From: Spirochaetia bacterium
Lineage (GTDB): Bacteria; Spirochaetota; Spirochaetia; Sphaerochaetales; Sphaerochaetaceae
DNA: 23,065 bases
Reading direction: 5' to 3'
NCBI GenBank assembly: GCA_900769955.1
Contig: CAAGIP010000241.1
Location: 1 to 23,065 of the forward strand
The notes beneath the pieces were generated by a model. The model had not been told where the DNA came from. It searched no databases and saw only the letters and a list, made by a program, of their open reading frames with translations. Positions 8,002 to 13,879 of the stretch are shown one piece after another. The position numbers were made by a program, and so were the translations under genes. How positions within the stretch are numbered: the stretch's first letter is position 1; each line of letters begins with the position of its first letter.

Positions 8002-8725
8002 GGATGAGAAGATAATGCTTGAGGAGCTGGTCAGCGCCTTTGACTGGTCGAAGCTCGGCATTACCGTGACCGGAACCGCAGAGGACGGCATCAGCGGGGA
8101 AAAGCTTATTAAGGAAACGGGAGCGGACATCATCATAACCGATATCAGGCTTCCGCTTCAGGACGGACTCACGATGCTTTCGAAGTGTCCTTCAGTCGAC
8201 CAGAATGCGATCGTGCTCTCAGGGTACACTGACTTTGAATACACAAGGAAAGCCATCCAGCTTGGTGTATATGACTATCTCGAAAAGCCTGTCGATGATG
8301 AGGAACTGGAGAGGGTAATCAGGCGTCTTGCAGACAGGATCAGGGAGGAACACAGGGCTGAAAAGCAGGAGGAAGGCGCGCTCAGGATAAATCTGCCCAC
8401 CGACTTTCACAACCATCAGATCAGCTGTGCGGTTGCATTCATCAGGGAAAACTATGAAAAGCCGATCGGGCTTTCCGATGCCGCCGCTTACGTCAGGCTC
8501 TCCGAAAACCACCTCTCGACGCTCTTCAAGGAAGTCACCGGCATCAACTTCCTTCAGTACCTCAACGGGTACCGCCTCAACATGGCAACGGACATGATGA
8601 GAAAGGAAGGAGTGAACATTTCCGAGATCGCACCGCGCTGCGGCTTTGCCAATCCCGGCTACTTTGCCAAGATCTTCAAGCGCTACTACGGAATGACGCC
8701 TACGCAGTTCAGGGACTCCCTATAG
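7973..8725 (+). CDS. YesN-type response regulator, AraC-family DNA-binding domain
   Basis: Cytoplasmic transcription regulator of 250 aa. The receiver domain spans residues about 5-120, with the acidic pair ED(10-11), phospho-acceptor D57 in IIITDIRLPLQDG, a conserved switch Ser in VLSGYTDF, and K in YLEKPVDD. A helix-turn-helix pair of the AraC type spans about 150-250 (LSENHLSTLFKEVTGINFLQYL, then ISEIAPRCGFANPGYFAKIFKRYYGMTP). The start ATG at 7973 is supported by GGAGGA 10 nt upstream inside the kinase gene, so the two are translated together. The stop is shared tail to tail with the next gene. Likely targets are the neighbouring binding-protein and importer promoters; no binding site could be assigned. 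Confidence 0.95.
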   Translation: METLTMVIIEDEKIMLEELVSAFDWSKLGITVTGTAEDGISGEKLIKETGADIIITDIRLPLQDGLTMLSKCPSVDQNAIVLSGYTDFEYTRKAIQLGVYDYLEKPVDDEELERVIRRLADRIREEHRAEKQEEGALRINLPTDFHNHQISCAVAFIRENYEKPIGLSDAAAYVRLSENHLSTLFKEVTGINFLQYLNGYRLNMATDMMRKEGVNISEIAPRCGFANPGYFAKIFKRYYGMTPTQFRDSL

Positions 8726-10039
8726 TTTATCCTCGTCGATTACTTCCTGAGCGGCGCTCTTGAGCTTGAGATACGCGTTTCTCGGGCTCTCACCCTGAAG
8801 CATGACGGAGCCTACGGCACTTCTCAGGAGGCTCTGGATCTGGCCGGAAGCAGCACCGTAATAGACTATGTGACCGCGTTCGAAGTCAGAGCGGAAGACA
8901 TCTGCATAGGGCATGTTCCTGTAAGTGTCGCTTTCGAAGAGTGCTTTCGTCGGCTGTATGATCGCGACCTTCTCAAGGTACTCCTCCCCATGGGAAAGCA
9001 TGTATGAGATGAACTCCCACGCTGTCTTTCTCGTCTTTTCATCGGCATCGGCATTCACCATGTAGTAGTGGCCGTAGTAGCAGCTTGCAGTATCATTCAC
9101 GGCGTTTTCAAAGACCGGGAACGGCACGACCATCCACTCTCCGCTCTCATAAAACTCTGGGTTGTCGTTTCTTATTCTCGCTTCCTGATAAAGACCCGTC
9201 AGAGCCATAGCGATGTCCCCGTTGTCATTGTTGAAGAGAGAGCGCGCATTACGGTAAGTCGGGGAACCGAGGTTTTTCCCGTTGGGTCCCCACTCCTGCA
9301 TGAACGTAAGCCACGTCACCCACGCTTCCTCACCCACAATCGCTTCCTTTCCGTCATCGCTTATGAGCTTTCCTCCCAGCTGCTCGACCATCGGGACCAT
9401 AGATTCAAGATAGTATGGATAGCGGAAGTCAAAACCGCGGCGGGTAAGGATGTTTCCGTCCCGCTTAACTATCTGCTCCGAAATCCTTATCACATCCTCC
9501 CAGGTTTTTGGGTAATCCTTCTCGGGATCAAGCCCTGCGTCCCTGAAGACTTTTTTATTTATGAAAATGCACCAGTTGGTAAGCTCGAGGGGAAGTCCGT
9601 ACACTTCACCGTTGTAGACGACAGGGGATATCATGCCCTCAAGGTATGCATCCTCCACATCGGCCCTGTCCCTGAATCCTGCCGCCTCATAGTCCATCGG
9701 AGCAACACGGCCATTTGCTATGTAAGGATACTCATCGTTCACGGAGAGGTTGAAGATCGTGGGCCCCTCCCCGGCAGCGAATGCGGTCTGTACGAGCTCA
9801 ATGAGCTTTGTCGAGGACTGTCTTGTGATTCTTATCTCAACTTCCGGATGCGATGCCATGAACTCGCGCGCATACCTGTCCTCCAGCTCGGCACGGTTTG
9901 TATCCTCATGAGTCCAGAACTCTATGACGATGTGGTCATCCACGGAGGATGAGTTCATGAAGAGGGAAAGTGTGAAAAAGACCAGTGCGATAACGGCAAG
10001 CAGCAAGACATAGATCACTGAAATGCCTTTCCTCGTCAT
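8720..10039 (-). CDS. Membrane-anchored extracellular solute-binding protein (family 1)
   Basis: Carbohydrate-type periplasmic binding protein of 439 aa. The N-terminus has a basic start and a hydrophobic stretch of about 20 residues (VIYVLLLAVIALVFFTLSLF) with no lipobox cysteine and no obvious AXA cleavage site. It therefore probably stays anchored to the inner membrane facing the periplasm. The body is a close paralogue of the importer binding protein at 12436-13734: shared blocks include EFWTHED, YGLPLELTNW, FRDAGLDPEKDYPKTWED and SGEWMVVP. Only the other copy sits in an operon with permeases. This one is encoded beside the sensor kinase pair, its last codon and stop overlapping those of the regulator on the opposite strand. 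It has its own promoter and a strong AAGGAGG ribosome site 7 nt before ATG 10039. A role as ligand-sensing partner of the kinase is inferred, not shown. Confidence 0.9.
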   Translation of the reverse strand: MTRKGISVIYVLLLAVIALVFFTLSLFMNSSSVDDHIVIEFWTHEDTNRAELEDRYAREFMASHPEVEIRITRQSSTKLIELVQTAFAAGEGPTIFNLSVNDEYPYIANGRVAPMDYEAAGFRDRADVEDAYLEGMISPVVYNGEVYGLPLELTNWCIFINKKVFRDAGLDPEKDYPKTWEDVIRISEQIVKRDGNILTRRGFDFRYPYYLESMVPMVEQLGGKLISDDGKEAIVGEEAWVTWLTFMQEWGPNGKNLGSPTYRNARSLFNNDNGDIAMALTGLYQEARIRNDNPEFYESGEWMVVPFPVFENAVNDTASCYYGHYYMVNADADEKTRKTAWEFISYMLSHGEEYLEKVAIIQPTKALFESDTYRNMPYADVFRSDFERGHIVYYGAASGQIQSLLRSAVGSVMLQGESPRNAYLKLKSAAQEVIDEDKL

Positions 10040-10060
10040 ATATCATCCTCCTTACCATCC

Positions 10061-10088
10061 ATTATACACAAAATGACAGTCTGCTCAA
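10061..10088 (-). promoter_or_regulatory. Promoter of the anchored binding-protein gene
   Basis: Minus-strand TTGAGC (10088-10083) and a perfect TATAAT (10066-10061) with a 16-bp spacer. The leader would be about 15 nt and includes AAGGAGG. Confidence 0.65.
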
Positions 10089-10145
10089 AAAATTATTTCC
10101 TGTGAAAGGTGCCTCACAAACACTCATCCCTGTCCATCAATACCA

Positions 10146-10174
10146 TTGACGAAGACACATAATGGGCATATACT
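10146..10174 (+). promoter_or_regulatory. Promoter of infA
   Basis: TTGACG (10146-10151) and TATACT (10169-10174) with a 17-bp spacer, placing the RNA start about 35 nt before the start codon. Confidence 0.7.
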
Positions 10175-10215
10175 GGGTAAGGCTTTGCTGATAAAGCATT
10201 TATTATGGAGGAAAC

Positions 10216-10434
10216 GTGGCTAAGGAAGAAGCTATTGAAGTTGAAGGCGTAGTAAAGGAAGCTCTCCCCAACACAAGGTTCAGAGTTGAGCTCCAGAACA
10301 AGCTCGTCATTCTCGCTCACCTCTCAGGTAAGATGAGAAAGCACTACATCAGGATCGTTCCGGGTGATGTCGTAAAGGTCGAACTCTCACCCTATGACCT
10401 TTCAAAGGGCAGAATCGTTTACAGGGAACACTGA
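10216..10434 (+). CDS. infA: Translation initiation factor IF-1
   Basis: The 72-aa S1/OB-fold protein that binds the 30S ribosomal A site during initiation. The sequence runs MAKEEAIEVEGVVKEALPN, then FRVELQN, VLAHLSGKMRK-like and IVPGDVVKVELSPYDLSKGRI, the standard IF-1 pattern and length. Translation starts at GTG 10216 with GGAGG 5 nt upstream; an ATG at 10205 overlaps the ribosome site and is out of frame. It stands alone with its own promoter and terminator, between two sets of sugar-binding genes with which it has no evident functional link. Confidence 0.97.
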   Translation: MAKEEAIEVEGVVKEALPNTRFRVELQNKLVILAHLSGKMRKHYIRIVPGDVVKVELSPYDLSKGRIVYREH

Positions 10435-10444
10435 TCACTCTGAG

Positions 10445-10469
10445 GCTTCCGGGATGCGGAAGCTTTTTT
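10445..10469 (+). terminator. Terminator of infA
   Basis: GCTTCCG (10445-10451), loop GGATG, CGGAAGC (10457-10463), then six T. It lies 10 nt after the infA stop. Confidence 0.9.
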
Positions 10470-10490
10470 ATTTACTTTCAGGGCAAACAA

Positions 10491-10518
10491 GAAAAAGTAC
10501 ACCAAAGTGTACTTTTTC
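10491..10518 (-). terminator. Terminator of the sugar importer operon
   Basis: GAAAAAGTACAC and GTGTACTTTTTC form a perfect 12-bp stem with a 4-nt loop. Both arms carry A5/T5, so it can work in either direction. It lies about 20 nt after the last permease stop on the minus strand and also backs up the infA terminator. Confidence 0.85.
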
Positions 10519-10538
10519 ATCTTTTTTGGGGTTGTATG

Positions 10539-11420
10539 TCAGCCTTTTCTTGACTCGTATACCGCTGCACCTCCGAGGAAGTACTTGGAAAGGGAGAAGA
10601 AAAGAATGAACATCGGGATCGAGGCGAGGAGCGCACATGCCATGAGCGCACCCTCATCGGTCTGTTTTTCTTCCGCGAACTTGGAGATGTACAGAGGGAT
10701 CGTCTTCATCTTCTCGGCCTGTGAGCACAGAAGCGGCCAGAGCAGGTTATCCCACTGGTTACGGAAGGAAAGGATTCCCAGCGTCGCGATTACCGGTGTC
10801 GAGTTGGGAAGTACTATCCTGTAGTAGATTTTGAATTCCGAAAGTCCGTCAACCCGTGCGGCATCGAGGTACTCACCCGGGAAGGTGATGAGATACTGTC
10901 TCATCTGGAATACACCGAAGGCACTTACCAGGAACGGGATAATGAGTCCCGGGATCGTGTTGATGAGCCTGAACTTCGAGGCAACAAGATAAAGCGGTAT
11001 CATGATCGCCTCAAACGGGATCATCATAGTGCTCATGATCGCCATAAAGACTACAGTCTTGCCGCGGAAGTTGAACTTGGCAAGTCCGTAACCGCAGAGC
11101 GATGCCATCAGGACCGTCGTAAGCGAACATGTGAACGCGACGACAAGTGAGTTGAAGAGGTTACGGAAGAAGATCTTCTCACCATGGTTGCCCAGGATTG
11201 CCTTCTGGAAGTTGGTGAAGAAAGTCCGGGACTCCGTGGTGAAGTAACTTTTACTCGGAATCCAGGTGTAAGGCATGCTCATGATCTGCTTGGCATCCAT
11301 GAATGCTGCGGTCACCATGAACAGAAGGGGCATCAGGGTAAAGATCAGTACCAGTATCAGGACTGCATAAGTGAGGATCTCACCGAGGCCGACCTTACCG
11401 ACGAATTTGTTGTTGTTCAT
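10539..11420 (-). CDS. Carbohydrate ABC transporter permease (MalG-like)
   Basis: Inner-membrane permease of the CUT1 importer family (293 aa, usual 270-300). It has six predicted helices, from ILTYAVLILVLIFTLMPLLFMVTAAF to MFILFFSLSKYFLGGAAV. The coupling EAA loop reads LDAARVDGLSEFKIYYRIVLPNSTP, and the C-terminal LGGAAVYESRKG resembles the MalG/UgpE end GLTAGAVKG. It forms the channel with the preceding permease; the gap between the genes is 16 nt. The ribosome site GGGAGGAG precedes ATG 11420. No ATPase gene follows; the operon ends here with a terminator. Confidence 0.95.
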   Translation of the reverse strand: MNNNKFVGKVGLGEILTYAVLILVLIFTLMPLLFMVTAAFMDAKQIMSMPYTWIPSKSYFTTESRTFFTNFQKAILGNHGEKIFFRNLFNSLVVAFTCSLTTVLMASLCGYGLAKFNFRGKTVVFMAIMSTMMIPFEAIMIPLYLVASKFRLINTIPGLIIPFLVSAFGVFQMRQYLITFPGEYLDAARVDGLSEFKIYYRIVLPNSTPVIATLGILSFRNQWDNLLWPLLCSQAEKMKTIPLYISKFAEEKQTDEGALMACALLASIPMFILFFSLSKYFLGGAAVYESRKG

Positions 11421-11436
11421 TTACATCTCCTCCCAA

Positions 11437-12360
11437 TCAGTATTCAACGTCCTCATCGCCCTTCTGAGCCTTGAACTGCAGGAATGTGAAGAAGAGCATG
11501 ATGACGAAGAGGATGATGGACATGGCGCTTGAACGTCCAAGTCTTCTGTTTACGACACCCGTGTAATAGATGTTCATCGTGATGACATCGATCGGTTCCC
11601 TGGCCGTTCCGCCCTGGACGAACATGTACTGGGTACTGAACGTCTTGAGGCACTGGAGCATTGCCATGATTGAAACGAGCATGATCGTGGGCTTTAACAG
11701 AGGAAGGGTTATCTTCCAGAAAGTGTGCCATCTGGAGGAACCGTCCACTATAGCGGCCTCATAGATCGTGGGAGGAATTGAGGCAAGTCCGGTGATGAAG
11801 AGGATCGTGAAGTAACCGATGTACTTCCAGAAGTACACGATGATCGTCGAGGCACGGAGCATCGAATCGCTTGTCAGCCACTGATAGTCCCTGCCGCTTG
11901 TTCCCATGATCGTGTTGGTAAGCTGGTTGAAGAGACCGGTGGGCTGGAAGAGGATCATCCAGATGGTGGCAGCGACTACCGATGAGAGTACTGCCGGTGT
12001 ATAGAATGCAAGCTCGAACACCTTAGAGTGACTGGGCCTGCGGAGCTGCATGATGAGAACGGCAAGGATGAGGGAAACGACCACCATCGGAATGAACGTT
12101 CCGATCGTGAAGATTCCCGTTGCCTTGAGTGAGTTCATAAGGGAGAACCCGCCGTTGGACTGGGTGAAAAGATATGTGTAGTTGTCGAATCCGATGAATG
12201 ACCATGTGCGCTTGATGGCATCACGGTTCGTAAGGCTTGTGATGAACGCGCTTATAATCGGATAGAAGCTGAATATGGCAAAGAAGACAAGGCACGGAAC
12301 GGTGAATGCAAAGCCCCACCTCGCCTGTTTTCTTTCAATACTGTATTTTTTTGTGCTCAT
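11437..12360 (-). CDS. Carbohydrate ABC transporter permease (MalF/UgpA-like)
   Basis: Inner-membrane permease of the CUT1 family (307 aa). The N-terminal helix WGFAFTVPCLVFFAIFSFYPIISAF is typical of UgpA-like proteins. Further helices follow, and the EAA coupling loop is EAAIVDGSSRWHTFWKITLPLLKP. The distal part has TMNIYYTGVVNRRLGRSSAMSIILF. It lies between the binding-protein gene (75-nt gap with two hairpins) and the second permease. The ribosome site is weak (GGGAT about 8 nt before ATG 12360), which together with the hairpins suggests lower expression than the binding protein. Confidence 0.95.
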   Translation of the reverse strand: MSTKKYSIERKQARWGFAFTVPCLVFFAIFSFYPIISAFITSLTNRDAIKRTWSFIGFDNYTYLFTQSNGGFSLMNSLKATGIFTIGTFIPMVVVSLILAVLIMQLRRPSHSKVFELAFYTPAVLSSVVAATIWMILFQPTGLFNQLTNTIMGTSGRDYQWLTSDSMLRASTIIVYFWKYIGYFTILFITGLASIPPTIYEAAIVDGSSRWHTFWKITLPLLKPTIMLVSIMAMLQCLKTFSTQYMFVQGGTAREPIDVITMNIYYTGVVNRRLGRSSAMSIILFVIMLFFTFLQFKAQKGDEDVEY

Positions 12361-12381
12361 TGATTGATCCCTTTAAATGGC

Positions 12382-12405
12382 TGCGGGCCGAAAAACCGGC
12401 CCGCA
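12382..12405 (-). other. Stable hairpin between binding-protein and permease genes
   Basis: TGCGGGCCG and CGGCCCGCA are a perfect 9-bp GC-rich stem with a 6-nt loop. No T-run follows on the minus strand, so it is more likely an mRNA 3'-end stabiliser or partial block than a true terminator. Confidence 0.6.
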
Positions 12406-12417
12406 TGCTCAGGAGTT

Positions 12418-12433
12418 TCCGGTGTAATCCGGA
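12418..12433 (-). other. Second small hairpin after the binding-protein stop
   Basis: TCCGG, loop TGTAAT, CCGGA, within 3 nt of the stop codon at 12436 and upstream (in mRNA order) of the larger hairpin. Confidence 0.4.
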
Positions 12434-12435
12434 CC

Positions 12436-13734
12436 TCAGTCAGCGAGGATCTCCAGAACGTTCTTCTGAAGTGCATCGTATGCAGCGGAAGGATCTGCTC
12501 CCTGGAGCATTACCTGCTTGATCGCGCTGTTGATTGCACTCTGGATCTCTGTTGCACCCTTTCCGTAGTATACGATGTGTGATCTTGCGAAGTCACCCTT
12601 GAATACATCGGAGTAAGGCATTGCAGCGTATGTGTCACTGTCAAGAAGAGCCTTTGTGGGCTGAATGAGACCGACCTGTGTCAGGTACTCTTCAGCGTGT
12701 CCTTCTGTGAGGAGCATGTACTTAATGAGTTCCCATGCCATCTTCTGCTCAGCTGCGGAAGCGTCGGCATTGACCATGTAGAAGTGACCGTAGTAGCAGC
12801 CTGCAACGTCCTTGACAGCATCCTCGAATACGGGGTAAGGAACTACCATCCACTCACCGCTGTTATAGAAGTTCGGGTTATCGGAAAGGATTCTTGCTTC
12901 CTGATAGAGACCTGTGTTACACATTGCGATGTCGTTGTTGTCCTTGTTGAAGAGCTTTCTTGCTGCTGTGAGGGTCGGGTTACCGAGGTTCTCACCCTGA
13001 GGTCCCCAGTTCTGCATGAAGGTAAGAGCCTTTACCCATGCATCCTTGTTGACACAGCCTTCAGTACCGGAAAGTGATCCGCCGAGCTGCTCCACCATCG
13101 GAACGAAGTATGTGAGCTCATATGAATATCTGAAATCGTAGCCTCTTCTCTTGATGATGTCACCGTCACGGACGACGATCTTCTTTGAAACCTCAACCAT
13201 GTCTTCCCATGTCTTCGGGTAGTCTTTCTCAGGATCGAGACCTGCATCGCGGAAAACCTTCTTGTTCATGAAGATGGACCAGTTCGTGAGCTCGAGGGGA
13301 AGACCGTATACATCGCCGTCATAGTAAACTGCGTCGATCATGCCGTCAGCATATGCAGCAAGGAGATCCTTTGCATCCTTGAATCCGAGTGTCTTGTAAT
13401 CTGCGGGAGCAACGCGTCCTGCCTCAATATACTGGAACTCATTCTCGATCGGGAGGTTGAAGAATGAGGGACCTTCGCCTGAAGCGAATGCGGTCTGAAC
13501 GAGCTCTCTGAGCTTCTCAGCGCTCTGTCTTGTGACGTTGACGGTCACGTTCGGATGGAGCTCTTTGAACTCCGCGATGTATCTTTCCTCAAGAGCCTGC
13601 CTTGCAGCATCCTCGTGCGTCCAGAACTCGAGTGTAATCGGCTGATCGGTATCAACCTCTTCCTTAGCTCCCTGAGCGAAAACGGAAGAAAGCAGTGTGA
13701 CCAGACAAAGTAACAGTACTAATGCTTTTTTCAT
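12436..13734 (-). CDS. Secreted solute-binding protein of the carbohydrate ABC importer
   Basis: Periplasmic family 1 binding protein (432 aa) that captures a sugar or sugar-containing solute for the two downstream permeases; the substrate is not predictable by eye. The signal peptide is MKKALVLLLCLVTLLSSVFA, probably cut before QGAKEE, an ending common in Sphaerochaeta/Treponema exported proteins. The mature body starts ITLEFWTHED and contains ITLEFW, GLPLELTNW, MVPMVEQLGG-like and WMVVPYPVFED segments. The start is placed at ATG 13734, because AAGGAGG lies 8 nt upstream and the signal peptide begins there. A longer frame from 13797 would add 21 hydrophilic residues before the signal peptide. 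It is first in the importer operon and a close paralogue of the anchored protein at 8720-10039. Confidence 0.95.
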   Translation of the reverse strand: MKKALVLLLCLVTLLSSVFAQGAKEEVDTDQPITLEFWTHEDAARQALEERYIAEFKELHPNVTVNVTRQSAEKLRELVQTAFASGEGPSFFNLPIENEFQYIEAGRVAPADYKTLGFKDAKDLLAAYADGMIDAVYYDGDVYGLPLELTNWSIFMNKKVFRDAGLDPEKDYPKTWEDMVEVSKKIVVRDGDIIKRRGYDFRYSYELTYFVPMVEQLGGSLSGTEGCVNKDAWVKALTFMQNWGPQGENLGNPTLTAARKLFNKDNNDIAMCNTGLYQEARILSDNPNFYNSGEWMVVPYPVFEDAVKDVAGCYYGHFYMVNADASAAEQKMAWELIKYMLLTEGHAEEYLTQVGLIQPTKALLDSDTYAAMPYSDVFKGDFARSHIVYYGKGATEIQSAINSAIKQVMLQGADPSAAYDALQKNVLEILAD

Positions 13735-13868
13735 TGAAATTGCCTCCTTTTTGGCTTTTCTACTTTTAATCATCCCGTCAGGATGGCTCAATTTCAACTG
13801 AAAATATCTATCCTTTTCTGAACGTTTTTACCCCGGATCGGGTGGGAATTACGGAAGAAGCCGCCCTG
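13735..13868 (-). promoter_or_regulatory. Importer operon upstream region, candidate promoter and operator
   Basis: This stretch separates the Smr gene from the importer binding-protein gene. A weak promoter, TTGAAA (13797-13792), 17 bp, GATGAT (13774-13769), can be drawn on the minus strand. CATCC, CGTCA, GGATG (13771-13785) is an inverted repeat overlapping that -10 and could be an operator. Near the ATG is the AAGGAGG ribosome site. Confidence 0.35.
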
Positions 13869-13879
13869 TCAGGACGGCT
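13855..13879 (-). terminator. Weak terminator at the end of the Smr gene
   Basis: On the minus strand AGCCGUCCU, loop GAC, AGGGCGGCU makes a 9-bp stem with one U-G pair that spans the stop codon. It is followed by only a broken T-run (TCTTCC). Confidence 0.45.

Noticed and set aside
9068..9952. Long plus-strand open frame of 294 codons opposite the anchored binding-protein gene
   Set aside because: It is antisense to a clear binding-protein gene, lacks a family signature and has no convincing ribosome site.
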